A DNA stretch of 64,000 nucleotides. It comes from Cladopsammia gracilis. Its lineage: Eukaryota; Cnidaria; Anthozoa; Scleractinia; Dendrophylliidae. Position numbers and translations under genes: made by a program. The notes under the pieces are model-generated. The model had not been told where the DNA came from. It worked only from the letters and a program-made list of their open reading frames with translations, and searched no databases. Shown one piece after another: positions 1 through 12,799 of the stretch (positions are counted from its first letter, which is position 1; every line of letters begins with the position of its first letter). The stretch is from assembly GCA_022457155.1 (NCBI GenBank), contig JAJGOT010000308.1, positions 672,001-736,000 of the forward strand, given 5' to 3'.

Positions 1-84
1 CATTTGAATTGAACGGAATGTTACTCTCCGAAAAATTAATAGTTTCTTTGTTTTAGAAAACCTCACAAGGTGGAAAATAAGCAT

Positions 85-200
85 GTTATTGACCAGTCCC
101 TCGGCTATTGACCAGGTTATTGACCAGTCCCTCGGCTACGCCCTCGGGTACGCCACGAGGGGAATATATCACAATTATCCCCTCGCTCCTGGTCAATAAC
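85..200. repeat. Short direct and inverted repeat
   Basis: The 23-bp stretch beginning GTTATTGACCAG at 85 is repeated at 116. The 12 bases at 116-127 are the exact inverse of 189-200 (CTGGTCAATAAC), and a CGAGGGG/CCCCTCG pair lies inside, so the segment can fold as a hairpin. It looks like the end of a dispersed repeat. The rest of positions 1-477 shows no gene. Confidence 0.6.
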
Positions 201-477
201 CCTTACTTAAAGCCATCTCGTTAATGCGTTACAACATGAGGTTAACAAAAAAAGAATCTTGATTGGGGGGGGGGGTAAAATCGAATGTTCAATCTTTCCG
301 AAGAGTACATACGTGACAAAGATTTTATGAACAAGGCAATAATGTCATTTTATTCCGCGAGACATTTAGTTATTGAAGCAACGGATGAACAGGGATGAAG
401 TTCACTTTACAGTAGAACAGAAAGTGGAGTCTTGCTAAATAAAGAACCTAAAGGCTACGGTATGAAGGCTTTAAAAT

Positions 478-1010
478 TCATTTGCCGGTGACTGCAGAAG
501 TGGTTAGAACTAGTGGAGGCTCATCAACGGCTTTTGACTGTGAAATGTGTGGTTGTAAGTGAATGTTATAAATAGCATTGTTGTGATCATCTACTGGTGC
601 ATTTGTAGGACATAAATAGGAAATATTCATAGGATAATTTTTTTCTTTTGATTTTACATTAAGAACTCTTCGATTTAAAATGGCAATTTCATGTTTAGTA
701 TGTTTTCCCTTTCTCATGCGATTAAGTAGCTCTGCAAATTTTTTGGCATCGTTTTGTCTCATTATTTCTAAATTCAAACATGGTTGAAACTGGAAAACTT
801 GAATGTCGTGTGTAAAATGTATTGCCTCTAATATGGAAAGCAGCTTTCCCAGTTGGAGCTGTTTTCAAAACTTTAATATCATCTGGATTTTCTCCTGCAA
901 TACTATTGAAATATTTGACTGATGAGTGCTTCATATGGCAGTGATTCAATATTCCAAAACCGACAGAACAAAAGCCAAATCCAAACTCTTGCATAATCAA
1001 GCCGAAAGTT
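478..1010 (-). pseudogene. PIF1-like helicase fragment
   Basis: Two overlapping minus-strand reading frames carry pieces that resemble PIF1-family DNA helicases. One (about 1000 to 722) contains APTGKAAFHIRGNT, the segment after the P-loop in many PIF1-like proteins of animal mobile elements. The other (777 to 478) contains FAELLNRMRKGKHT followed by a HN-containing stretch typical of the middle of the same proteins. The frames are offset, there is no full ATPase core and both ends are missing, so this is a decayed fragment, possibly from a Helitron or a PIF1 retrocopy. The assignment rests on motif memory only. Confidence 0.5.
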
Positions 1011-2407
1011 TTTTAGTTAGCTTAATCGGCAAAATCTTACCTTTCTAACATACTATTACATAATCATGACACCTCAACATTTAATACCCATTTAAAATTG
1101 AAATAACTCTCATAAATCAAACTGTAATAGCAATGATTCAGTATTCCAATGACTACTAAAAAAGGGACATTAACGTTAATTGTGCGCAAAAGTAAATCCA
1201 TTGTATAATGCAATCAAATTACGCCCCTCCACATAATTATGCCGAATCTAATATAAATGAGCAACAACAACATATTTTGCCAGGAGCCATAGTCACCGAA
1301 AGAAACCGTGAGCGTTGGCCCCACGTATGCAAAGCCATATTAAAGTCGTGTTGAGCTATTTTTCGCAGAAATTGCGCCACTATTGACGCAATGAGAGCGC
1401 CGGCACCTACTACCTTACAATATTTGGCGAGAATACTTCGTATTTAGATGCAATCGTTCCAGTTTCTTTGCAATTTGGTTGGACCACATTTACCGGTAGT
1501 ACAACAAGACACAAATATGTGACGAGAGAGGCATGAAAATAGAACGTTTTTTATTTCCAATTTGACAGCCTTGTCTGATAAATGACCACAACTGGCTTCT
1601 CATTGGCTAAAATTAATTGCCGACTCGCTTTCCTGCCTTAACTTTAAGCAACTTTTCACGAGATGTCCAGTTGTCACTCGCTAAGCGACTTCACTTTACT
1701 ATATATTTTAAAACATCGATCATTCATTTATTCCATAGGGCCCGGTCTGTTAAATGTTGTTTGATGTTTAATATTTTTCTTCTAATTTATTCAGATGTGG
1801 ATCGGCTGAAATATCTCTGTTTTCCGTTTTTCGATTAGTGGTACGTCTGTTAGCGTTAAGTGGCAGACCGCTCGATTTCGCGACCAAAAATAGTTTTCCT
1901 TTATTTTTTGCTGGTCAAAAGGCTTTGGTACACATGTTTGAAATACACAATTCTTTTTTTTTTCAAATTCTTTATTTTCGCCCTGCTACAAGCAAGAAAC
2001 GAATTCAGGCCGTCTCGGCCCTTTCGACGGTACTATAAGAAGCAAGGGCTGACAACTGCGTAGAAAAAGTAACGCAACAATGGCATGATTGAGACCAAAA
2101 CGAAAGTTTAAATGCAACTGCGGATAGGTATTTTGCCGTTATTGCGGATCGTCAGCACAGTGTAGCAACAAGTTCGAGTAACTAACCTGACTGAGTTAGC
2201 ACTTTAAAAAATGTCCACTTGGTTTTAAACTTCAGATATGACCCTGTCCACGTGTACCGCTTATGCCATACACAATGAACAAAACAGTTGAGAAAATCAT
2301 GCCACTGTTGCAAAACTATCTGCCAGAGAGAACATGGCCAAACCATGTGAAAAAACTGACGCAACATAACGGATATTTCTACGTAGCGCGCCTCTCAAAA
2401 ACCATCA
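1011..2407. other. No recognisable gene
   Basis: Mixed-composition DNA. Open stretches on both strands are short (under 85 codons) and have no recognisable protein motif. I see nothing that supports a gene here. Confidence 0.5.
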
Positions 2408-2437
2408 ATTTTAGTCTCCCGATCACCGTCAAAACCC

Positions 2438-2512
2438 GGGGGGAGGGGGGGGGGGGGGGGAGGGGGGGTGGGGACTCCCATATGAAAGGGGTGGGGACTC
2501 CCATATGAAAGG
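2438..2512. repeat. G-run and 22-bp tandem duplication
   Basis: A long, nearly pure G run (2438-2468, interrupted by a few A/T) is followed by two tandem copies of a 22-bp unit starting GTGGGGACTCCC (2469 and 2491). The G strand could form quadruplex structure. Long homopolymers are also prone to assembly error. Confidence 0.7.
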
Positions 2513-2614
2513 GGTAGGGATGCTCGTCGTCTCGCTTAGGGGTGTAAATTTCATATCCAAAACATCATCGCCAATATTTGAGTATAGGGGTGCTGCTGAG
2601 GGTCTGAGACCCTG

Positions 2615-2890
2615 ACCCTGTTTAGGACAAAAAAGAAACGAAAATACCTACCCTGTGTAGAACAACACCCCTAGGACACAACTCGTGCGTGGTTATTAAT
2701 CTGAGCTTTAAAAAAATAGTAGACGGATCTGAAACGAAAACGACTTCACCTTCGCATGAATATGCTAATCACGACAAGGGAAGTCACCACAAGCACTACG
2801 TTAACAGGAACCATACCCTGTTTAGGACAGACTCGCGTTAAATTATATACCCTGTTCAGGATAAAAATGCCAAAAACCATACCCTGTCCA
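2615..2890 (+). repeat. Degenerate ACCCTGTTTAGGACA repeat
   Basis: Related copies of ACCCTGTTTAGGACA occur at 2615, about 2650, 2816, 2850 and 2881, irregularly spaced and diverging (TGTGTAGAACA, TGTTCAGGATA, TGTCCAGCGG). This is a dispersed noncoding repeat, not a gene. Confidence 0.55.
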
Positions 2891-3953
2891 GCGGCACGTC
2901 CCCGTATAGGTCATATAAGGGAGTACCCCCCCCCGCGCCGGGTCACGCTCATACAAAGCCTTTGAGCGGACAGCAAACTTTGTCTGAGTCACGCACCCCT
3001 TCTTTCACAAATAAGCTTAACATGTGAGCCATGACATCTTTAACAAATGCATTACTGCATCCTTGACATGACCTCGGTCAAAGTGATTGTTGACATAAAG
3101 ATCATGTTCTATTTCTCATTTAATTAAAATTGAAGTTTTCCAGCCTGTGTCATTCAAAATTGATTATGCTTTTAGCAGCAAATCTTATCACTGAAAGAAC
3201 AATGAACGATAGAAGAAAATCACGTTTCATTAATTGCTCACCTCAAATTCTCTCTTCTCACTCTTCAGGGTGTTATGTTATCACATAAATCATCCTTTTT
3301 GCCCAACAGACTAGAGATCCCAACGGCAGATGTCTACCCTTGGTTATTGGAAACGGTCCCGTCAGCATAATTCGTTGAAATATCAGATTGCAAATGATCA
3401 ATATGATCCAACAAAATTGAGGGAATACTTTCCCAAATTCTGCATGTATTACAAAGCAGAAAGTTTTCCACTAATTTAGGCTGCTCTATCTAGTGTAGAA
3501 ACTCTCTTCTCTGCAGAATCGAGACATCTTTGTTCTCGCGCTTCGCGCTTGTGTCTCGCGCTACGCGCTCACGCCCCAAAACCCGCTTGAGCGCAGCCGA
3601 CCGAGAAGAATGGCTCGTTTTAGGCGTATTTGTCTCATTCAATACAGGCCGTAAAAATCACTTCAGGCCGGATTCTCGCTATGTCATTCCGGCTATAATT
3701 TTTCGTACGGGTTTCACCCTTTTTAATCTATTAATACCAGCTACGAAAAGCGCGTGAAGCATTTCTCATAGACAAAGCAACGACGTTAGAACCACTTGGA
3801 ATCAACAGACGCGACGAACTTCATTAACTTTCTTATCACTAGTCAGTTTAATTTATCACCCATCAAACCCTTCACCAATCATATTCATTGTTTTTGTTAT
3901 TCTTTAGTTTTTCAAAACCACTTGTATAACGGTTTTACAGTTGTAATCATTTA
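2891..3953. other. No recognisable gene
   Basis: No convincing reading frame. A CG-rich patch around 3530-3600 (CGCGCTTCGCGCTTGTG) has a relative at 4420-4500, so both probably belong to a dispersed repeat family. Confidence 0.5.
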
Positions 3954-4007
3954 TAGTGCTAGCCCCTGAAGAAGCTTTGTTTTGCAAAGCGAAATATTGG
4001 GCACTAT
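3954..4007 (+). ncRNA. Degenerate hammerhead-like motif
   Basis: CTGAAGA (3966-3972) is followed by a 6-bp helix (GCTTTG, 3974-3979, with CAAAGC, 3985-3990) and directly by GAAA (3991-3994). The flanks GCCC/GGGC and TAGTGC/GCACTA can pair as an outer stem. This is the order of a hammerhead ribozyme core, but an extra A at 3973 separates the CTGANGA box from stem II, which an active hammerhead should not tolerate. It may be the worn end of a Penelope-like element, whose ends are known to carry hammerheads. Confidence 0.3.
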
Positions 4008-6800
4008 TATATTCCACTTTTATTTTATTTTATTTGCTTCTGCTTCTGTTTTTCTGCCGTAAAGATCAGTTTGCCGTTTTTTTTGCTTCACTTACTATAG
4101 AAATAGGTCAGTGTCTTTTAAAACCTCTTTAAACGCTCACAAGACAATTCACCCTTCACGCTTTCCTCCCACACCGCTATAAACGAATACCCTTTACACA
4201 AACAACCTTTTAATCAATTTATTAGCCTACGCACATCCGAATTTACTTCTCCTACACCACATATTACCTTATCTACTCCCAAATCTCCATAACTTGCGAT
4301 ATAGATCGTGTTTTGATTGGTTATTTCCAAATCACTGCGGTCAGTTAATATTGGTGGGAGTTGGTGGGCGGAAGAGCCAGAACAATGGACTGTCTACAGG
4401 CGCTTATTTTTTTTCCTCCTCTCGTTTCGCACTTCGCGCTCGTGTCGCGCTTCGCGCGAGATGCTTTGCTCGCCCCGCTTGGCTCATAAAGCGCCTGTCA
4501 TGCAGGCTAGGGTCTATTAAGTCACGATTTACTTAATTACACTTTTAAACATGGATCAATCTCTGACACACAACATCAAGGAATTATCCGCCTGCTTTAC
4601 AAGAAGAACGACAGTTAGACTTGAGAAACTGGCAACCAATTTCTATGTTAAACACAGATTATAAAATTTGTACTAAAGTAATCAAACATGCGGGATTCCT
4701 GACCGCAGTATTTTTAAAAACCTTTTTCTGGTCCGGTGTGACGGAAGGTTTTGCCGGTGTCGGACTAAGGAAAGCCTTTAGGGGAATGGGCGCTTGATAA
4801 CGGGGGAAAACTAACTCAAATGGGCAACTCGCTTGCAAAGGAGAGCCGTCTCTCTCGGTAGGTACGGATCAAACCACGAACTGGTACGCAACAGGAAGGC
4901 GATCAAGAAACCTGACTTGCGGTTCCAACAGCGTTTATTCCTGACTTGTGACTTTACGATGTAATCCAACGATGTAATCAAACGATGTAATCCAACTAAC
5001 AATTGCAAACTAGGTTCTTATATACGTAAGGTACAAGTGTTCAACACAAAGGAACACAATGAAAGTGTCAAGCGAAATTCTTTGAGCTCAGCAAAAGTAA
5101 ATTTCCAAATATATTTTTTAACCCAAGTGTCCATTGTTCATAAAACTATTTTTAAAAGTAATCTACATTTGAAAACCCTAAAACAAAGAAGTAGCAGAAA
5201 AGCCAAGTCAGCAAGCGGCTTTTTAAGCACGTAATGGTGTCGTATCAATAGATTTGCAAGGTCGGCAAGTAACTTGTACGGCACGTACTAGCGATGTACC
5301 ATTATCGAGTTATTCACCTACAACAAAAGCTACTAAATTTAACTTCGATGAGTCAGTTAAACTATTCATACTGAAAAAACAAAATGACACCATTACTTGC
5401 CAAGTCGTTGATTAGTTAAATAAAACTGAAAAAACACCGTGAGTGCCGGACAAGACTAATTTAGAACAGTAATAACAACTATTGTGTGTACAGCTTGATA
5501 CGTGAAAAATCAGCTAGACATGATTAACTCTAGGTAAACTATTGTTCAGAAGGTAGTACATTTTAGTATCAATGAAAGCACGACCTGGTACAGTAATTGA
5601 ATGCTTTTCTAAGAGGTTAAAACAATTAAGTTTGATTGGCAAAAACAAAACCCTGTTGACTTTTAGAAGATTAAATTTCGATGAATAGCACAAAAGCTTA
5701 TAATAAAAGCGAATTTCATACTAAGCAAAACCTTTCACAGCTGAATGCGGAGTAAACCAAGCTGAATTGTCCATAGGAACTTTTTAACAGTGAACTCTGA
5801 TAACTCATAACTCTCATATAACAGTGAACTCTCATAACTCTGAGGCGACCGACACAACAGTCATTTGTATTCCCGATTCAACTCCAGACATGTCCTCAAA
5901 AGAACCAGAGACTGTTATCATAATACTGTTACGTTTTTACAACAACGTACAATAATTCACTCACTAGTTTTCTCGTTGTTTATGTTCATATTGGCGCCAG
6001 AACAGCAACCATAACTATAGGAATTATACAAACCTCCGGTCAGGAAATAAAATTGCAGTTTAATACCGATGCCTTGGATTTTATTTATACTTGACCAAAA
6101 ATCCGCAAACATTTCCTTCCAGCAGAAATTTTAGCTGTCTCCGGAACCCGCAAAAATTTCCTCCCGCAAAACAAATTCAGTCGGACAAATCAACAAAACT
6201 ATGACGTCTTTTCCATACTATTGCACAATCAAACCGTAATAGCAATGAATAGAAAAAAACGCAAAGTTCATGCTATTTTGCTCTGCCATACCGCTCATAT
6301 TAAAACACAAACTTTCCTGTCCCATTTAACTTTCTTAAAACGTCTCCATTAGTAAAATACACCGTGAAATTCTCAAACAAGGTTTCCCAAGAAAACGCAT
6401 TTGACCTCTTTTTACCCTTTTAACTTTACGACAAATGATTGAAACTGATAGGTAACGTGAGATATCGAAATTTAAGAAGGACTAATACCTTTGCGGTAAC
6501 ATAATGTGAGATATGACAAGTTCATGACAAGTTCTGACATCCCAATACCCTAGGGAAATTAACAGTAGGCCCGGGGATGCTCCCCAAAAATTTTAGGTGC
6601 AGTATGTGACGCCCTTCTTGAAATCCTAACCGGTTTAACCAACCATATCTTCAATGCCCTAATATAGCTTCTATAAAAAAGAAGGAAGAAACCCCCCCGG
6701 ACAAAAGTCCACAAAATTTTGTTAACAACTTTTGTCCCTTTTTTCGTGACTGACTCCGAAATCTCGCTTAATGCGCATGCGCATTAACGAGATAAAAACA
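4008..6800. other. No recognisable gene; minor repeats
   Basis: No supported gene. A 13-bp unit starting ACGATGTAATC is repeated three times at 4956-4996, and a CG-rich repeat lies at 4420-4500. The remainder is AT-rich unique-looking sequence with short random reading frames only. Confidence 0.5.
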
Positions 6801-6802
6801 AT

Positions 6803-7479
6803 AATATAAGAAATTTAAAAACACCAATTTTAGAAAAAGATTCTATTAACAAAGAGTATGCAGATACTCATTATTTGAAATTAAATTGGATGGAACAACT
6901 CACATGACTGGAGACTTAGATTTACGAAGCAACAAAGTAATTCTCCCTGGAGGGATTGAAATGAATCGAAAATTGATTAGACATATGGACACAGATGTAA
7001 ATAATGATCTTTCTGCCGTCAATATGATCACTTTGAAAAAGTATCATCCTGATGCTCCAGCTCACACGCATGAGGTCCTGAAAGATATTGATCTGAAGGA
7101 GATGTACAATATGGTCCAATCAAAACAACAGTCTTATCATTATTTAGGATCACATTACAACAATTTGGTGAGTTACAGTGATGTAAAATACATTTTTCTT
7201 AGTCGAAAAGAAATGTTTCCAATGGAAAATGGATTAGATATGGGAAATCACACCATTTTCATTGTGAAAGATCCAACAGTTGCCGATCAAGGAGCAAACA
7301 AAAGATATGTAGATGATTCATTAAGTGATGGGAAAATATTGAAAAGAGATTCTTCTGGTGATCACTATAAGAAATCAAATTCTATAAGAAATCTAAATTC
7401 ACCAGAAGACAATTTAGACTCATCCAATAAAGCTTATGTCGATACAGAACACCGCTTGAAATCAAGCGCTTGTGATTAA
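6803..7479 (+). pseudogene. Polinton fibre gene fragment (third copy)
   Basis: The reading frame from about 6886 encodes segments very close to the N-terminal third of the fibre genes at 22658-24340 and 42473-44788: HMTGDLDLR, GGIEMNRKLI, DLSAVNMITLKKYHP and AHTHEV. It also has the pseudo-repeat pattern ending GANKRYVDD. The preceding stretch (6803-6885) continues the homology one frame away, ending INKEYADTHYLKLN, so there is a one-base frameshift near 6886. The C-terminal half is missing and no other Polinton gene lies next to it. It is a remnant of a third related element. Confidence 0.75.
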
Positions 7480-7731
7480 GAATTTGAGAACCATAGGCTG
7501 GGATTCTGCTTTTGGATTCAATGGTTAAGCCAAATATAAAAACATATAGTTTCATTAATTTTTTCCATTTAATATTTTCATCTGATTTTCCATATGATTG
7601 TTCCAACAGAAATTCCCATAAAATTTTGCAAAAGACGTCTATATATATTTTTTCAGATATATAGAAATCATAAATCAGCTTCGCTTGGGTCCATCGCTTG
7701 AAATCGAGCACTTGTGATTCAGAATTTGAGA
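7453..7731. repeat. 37-bp imperfect direct repeat
   Basis: A 37-bp segment beginning CGCTTGAAATC occurs at 7453-7489 and again at 7695-7731 with a few substitutions. The first copy overlaps the end of the fibre fragment, so the fragment was probably cut off by, or fused to, this repeat. Confidence 0.6.
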
Positions 7732-9450
7732 TGCAGTGTTAAAATGTAATTCTTGGAAAAAACAGATGGAAATAATTCTTGGAATCTGCATCTGGAATTT
7801 TGAATTCAACAGTTTTGAAATCTTCACTTGGAAACGATGGATGTGATCACCAAATGACGTAAAACAAAAGATTCAAAAGACACTGAACAATACCCACACC
7901 ACAATACAAAAGCTTACCAACAATGGCTTCCGCAACACCAAGAAACACGTTTTTTTTGGCATCTGACCTTGGGATCTGAGCTTGGAAACCAGTACTAGAT
8001 AAAATGCGCTGGTATTCCAAATCAGTGTAATATTTTTGAAATTACCCAGATTTAAGAAACACAAAATAAAAACTGTGCTGGCAGCCCCAAGTACTATACT
8101 ACTCCCTGAGAAATTCGAAAAAAAAAACCACTATGCTTGTAGAAATTGTAACAACTCGAGTACTTTTCCACGAATGTGAACATCCTACTCACATGTTAGC
8201 CGTAGATATCCTTAAACTTCTCAGTCCAGAATTCCTTGGCAGTTGACCTGGCCAGCATTGACAAAGACTGAACCAGTGGGAATAAACTTTTAGTATAATT
8301 ATCGATATCTGTAAACTGATCAGTCGAGCCTTCTTACTCCTAATATCCAGCTTCAAATAAGTTTAAATACTAACCAAGAATTCAGGAGTTGAAGGAGACA
8401 AACTTCAAATTTTGCATTATTTGGGACAGTTTCGAATTTGTACCGACTCCCCAGGGAGAGATTTTTGTTATTTTTTAATTTTTTTTTCCCCAGGGAGAGA
8501 TATCGGAAGTAAAATTGCACTTGATTTAGCTCTGAATAGCAACCGCATTACTTAGCAACGGGCCAGGATAGTGTAATGGCCTTTAATTACTTGGCCACTG
8601 AACCAACTACGCGGGCAAAGCAGCTTTATTACAGCTTTACGGTGGCTTTCTCTGCGGAGACAGTTTCATCGCATTTTCTGCTATCAGGGTCACCTTGCTT
8701 TACTCCCCAGTCGATCAGCAATGCACGGCCCAAATCTCCATAATGCTAATTTTTAAAAAAATTATTCTCAAAAAATGTGAATGGACCATTCATGCTATTA
8801 ACTGTTCATGAAAGCAGAGAAATTCAATATAACATCCTAAGAGTCTTACACAGTTATAAACTTCTCTAAAAAAATTGGTTTTTAATGCCACTTGCCGTAT
8901 TTTTGGCTCACAACGTTATTTAAAAACGTGATTAGCACATGCACAGCAAAAGCTTGGCACAAACAAATAGTTCAAGCAAAAACGGCTTTATAAAAACTCA
9001 TCGTATCTTCAACATTGGGTAGAGTTGATTGTTGCATTGAATATAGTGTTGTTGTTCTGCCAAATTGCACAAAGTAACATTATTGAGACTTCCACCCTTT
9101 CTTTGAAGAACATTTTAGATTTTGGTTTTGGACATTAAGGGACCTAATAAAGTGTCAGAGGAACTTTTCAACCAATCATATGCTAATTTTTAAGACAAAA
9201 ATACAACTTTAGATTGATGTCTCAAAAACAAGCAGAAGTATGTAAGAATCGTGATTCTACTGTACAGATCTAAGCTTACAAAGGAAAATTATCAAAACTA
9301 CTAATCATCGCAAACATCTTGGACGTGTTAAGAGGATGTTATTCTATACTTTCACCAACAGAAACTGCTTCCAGACCAACGACTACAACAATAAAACCCT
9401 CAACACCACAAGAGCAGGTCAGTGGACTTGAGCATGTACATCTATTGTTT
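7732..9450. other. No recognisable gene
   Basis: No reading frame above about 63 codons and no protein motif that I recognise on either strand. I see no tRNA or rRNA-like structure. Confidence 0.5.
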
Positions 9451-10190
9451 AGCAGCATGCAACATGTAATCATACTGATGACTGCATGGAGCATGTATTG
9501 TTAGCAGCATGCAACATGTAATCATACTGATGACTGCATGGAGCATGTATTGTTTAGCAGCATGCAACATGTAATCATACTGATGACTGCATGGAGCATG
9601 TATTGTTTAGCAGCATGCAACATGTAATCATACTGATGACTGCATGGAGCATGTATTGTTTAGCAGCATGCAACATGTAATCATACTGATGACTGCATGG
9701 AGCATGTATTGTTTAGCAGCATGCAACATGTAATCATACTGATGACTGCATGGAGCATGTATTGTTTAGCAGCATGCAACATGTAATCATACTGATGACT
9801 GCATGGAGCATGTATTGTTTAGCAGCATGCAACATGTAATCATACTGATGACTGCATAGAGCATGTATTGTTTAGCAGCATGCAACATGTTATCATACTG
9901 ATGACTGCATGAAGCATGTATTGTTTAGCAGCATGCAACATGTAATCATACTGATGACTGCATGGAGCATGTATTGTTTAGCAGCATGCAACATGTAATC
10001 ATACTGATGACTGCATGGAGCATGTATTGTTTAGCAGCATGCAACATGTAATCATACTGATGACTGCATAGAGCATGTATTGTTTAGCAGCATGCAACAT
10101 GTTATCATACTGATGACTGCATGAAGCATGTATTGTTTAGCAGCATGCAAAATGTAATCATACTGATCACTGCATGGGGCATGTATTTTT
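9451..10190 (+). repeat. 53-bp minisatellite, about 14 copies
   Basis: Head-to-tail copies of a 53-bp unit (one copy 52 bp) starting AGCAGCATGCAACATG and containing CATACTGATGACTGCAT. Most units are nearly identical. Two variants (CATAGAGC and CATGAAGC with TTATC) recur as a pair, suggesting a higher-order block was duplicated. There are no unique spacers, so this is a tandem repeat and not a CRISPR array. Confidence 0.9.
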
Positions 10191-10968
10191 TAATCCTTTG
10201 ACTCCTGTGTTTCAGCAAAAACCACAATTTATAGCCACAAATGCCATTATCTTTTACTGGCATTTCGTGACAATATGTCAAAACATTGTTTATAGCATGA
10301 ATACTAAGTTTTTCTTCTAACTTTGGTGTTAATTTGTTTAGAATCCTAATTTTGTATTGTTTTTTTTGGGGGGGTGGAATTTTTGCTCTCCTTTTAGGGC
10401 CTGTTCACTTGGAGGTAGGGGACCCTGGGAAGGTGAGGTACCCCGCCTTCGGTGGGGTAACCAAACTCTCCATACAATCTCTCTCTTTTTCTTGATCGTG
10501 TTCACACGAGGCGGGTTGCTGGTCAGCCGGGCCAGGGAACCCGCTTGGCTGGGGTGAGTTTTCTCCATGTGAACGCTGAAGGTGGGGTAACCCGCCTAGT
10601 GGGGTCATGTTCATTTGGGCATTTATCTTTAATATGAATATTCCGCAAAGCCCACCAAAACAACATGGCTACCAGCTGCTACAGGCCTGGCCAGCTTTTC
10701 TGCCGATTTCATCTTTCAAACATCGAGGAAAACAAGAATAGGGTATCATTTTCCGCGAAACTGATCAGTTGCTTGTAGAATTTAGTCTAGACAGGGTTTA
10801 CTGGCAATTGGCATTTACAAATCAGTACATCGGGCAGTATGGCATTTTTACTGACCCCTGTTAACTAATAACTGTGATAGTGAACGAGTTTCTGGAAAAT
10901 AGTGAGTCTGGAATAGGTCTAGGATAGGGTAGGGTTTTTTCTGTGTTTAGTCTAGAATAGAGTTGCAA
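10191..10968. other. No recognisable gene
   Basis: Contains a GC-richer patch (10380-10620) with related PuCCCGCCT/AGGCGGGTT segments in opposite orientations, probably another dispersed repeat. No gene is supported. Confidence 0.45.
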
Positions 10969-10977
10969 AATGCAGCT

Positions 10978-12694
10978 TAGCCTGCGTAGCAAGCGTTCCC
11001 GTACGAACGAATTTTTCCGCATTCTGGCCGCGCGAAAATTGGGGCGAGAGCAAAAAAATCGGCGGACGGGGGTGGGAGTGGGGAGATGAGGGAACGCTTG
11101 CCTGCAAACCCCACGATTTTGAAAAATGCCGTTCGTCCACGAACGGGGCTCCTGATTGGTGTGGTGTGGTCACCTTGAGTGACAGGTTTGACAGGTAGCT
11201 ATCAAATTTTCACGCAAAATATTTTGAGCGTGACTGGAGCTCGGAGAACATGTGAAAGATTTTGAAACGTGTTTGACCGAAGTTTTGTCGGAGCTGTGCG
11301 AAGCGGGGGCTTGCTTTTACTTTGAAAACGGAACAAGAAAGGGCAATGCGCCATCTTTTTAACGGCAACGATTTAATGGCGTATTGCCAACAGGATTCGA
11401 CAAGAGTTTAATTTTTCAGTTGTTTGTTATGATGTGCGGAGTGCGAAGTAAAAGGCAAGGAGGTACAGGCTATTCCAGTATTATTCAGTGTTATTTCTCC
11501 ATTGCAAAGCATAATTCGGGATCCAGTCGAAGAGGTAAATTGTATGGCGATGACAGTGTGCGATTTAAATGAAAAACTGAACTGCTTGGACGATATACAC
11601 AAAGGGAAATTTGGAAGAACGCACGTATTTAATTAGTCAAAGTTACACAAGGATTTCCTCGCTTAAATGTAAAGGCACGGAAAGAAAACAATACGTACCT
11701 TATTCCTCTATTAATAATAGGCCAGGAAATGTTTTTCTTAGACTTGAGTAGACCCGTTGAAAAAAATTATCGTGGTTTAGTTTGACTGTTGTCGTCCATG
11801 CCAGTTTGTAGTGATCGGTAAATTATGCCTATTTTAAATTAGTTGGATCGATACAAAAAAGGCGAGTCAAAAGCCAAATAATACCCAAAAGCCAAATAAT
11901 ACCCAAATCTAGTCATGAAGGTTTAGACTTTCTCAAAAACTTAATTGACTCCAATTGACACCACGATTTCATCCCAAATTTTAAAGTTGAAAGTGATCTA
12001 TTTCGGCGGCTGTTTGTTTATATCGGCGTTGAATTGAAAGTGGCAAGTGTGGGAAGATCTATTTGCATTTGTGGACCGATTCGAGTTATTTTGGTTACAG
12101 CAAAATATAAGATGAAATGAAGCTGAATGATTAGTGCTCCTACCATAGAAAAGTCAGAAAATAGCGAGGAAAGCGAAGATTGATTTTGAACTAAAAATAA
12201 TATAACCGTAAACAAACACAGCAGTACAGTCGCGCGCTGAGTAGTTGAGCTGAGAAGTGTTATCTTTTTATTAGCGGGAATTATTTCACCGGCTCTGTTA
12301 ACCGGTGTTGGATTCAATAAGTCAAAGCAAGCAAATATACGGATATTTCTTCTAATTTAAGTCGGCATTGTGTTGAAATGGCGAGAAGGTTTATTGATTC
12401 CATGAATCTGTGAAGCCGTTTACGAATTCGAAACGTTTTATCCTTTGAAGGAAGTAAAATTCTACATCCGGTAATCTGTAATTGGCTTATTTGTTGACAA
12501 GCTGTCAATCGGCAAATGAAATCAACCGTGACAAATAGGTGGGCGTTTTTCAAAATTGTGGGGTTTGCAGGCAAGCGTTCCCTCATCTCCCCACTCCCAC
12601 CCCCGTCCGCCGATTTTTTTGCTCTCGCCCCAATTTTCGCGCGACCAGAATGCGGAAAAATTCGTTCGTACGGGAACGCTTGCTACGCAGGCTA
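10978..12694. mobile_element. Non-autonomous TIR DNA transposon
   Basis: Two inverted repeats of about 150 bp, 10978-11130 and 12542-12694, start TAGCCTGCGTAGCAAGCG and match almost throughout, including a GGGGTGGGAGTGGGGAGATG-type tract. The flanks carry AATGCAGCT on both sides (10969-10977 and 12695-12703), a 9-bp target-site duplication. That length is usual for Mutator-like and some related superfamilies. The 1.4-kb interior has only short frames without transposase motifs, so the element would need a transposase from elsewhere. The superfamily is inferred from TSD length only. Confidence 0.75.
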
Positions 12695-12799
12695 AATGCA
12701 GCTAAAATGGTTTAGTATAGGTAAAGGGTCTCAGAGTCCCAGCAGCACATCCCCGCCCAAAAATTTGCAGAGTACCCCCCCCCCCCCCAACCCGGGAAC

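Noticed and set aside
2263..2508. 81-codon frame ending in a glycine-rich run
   Set aside because: The Gly run is only the poly-G tract; no family resemblance.
3954..4007. Active hammerhead ribozyme
   Set aside because: An extra A between CTGAAGA and stem II breaks the core geometry; kept only as a low-confidence degenerate motif.
9451..10190. Regular repeats resembling a CRISPR array
   Set aside because: Units are contiguous 53-bp copies without unique spacers and the region is eukaryotic; it is a minisatellite.
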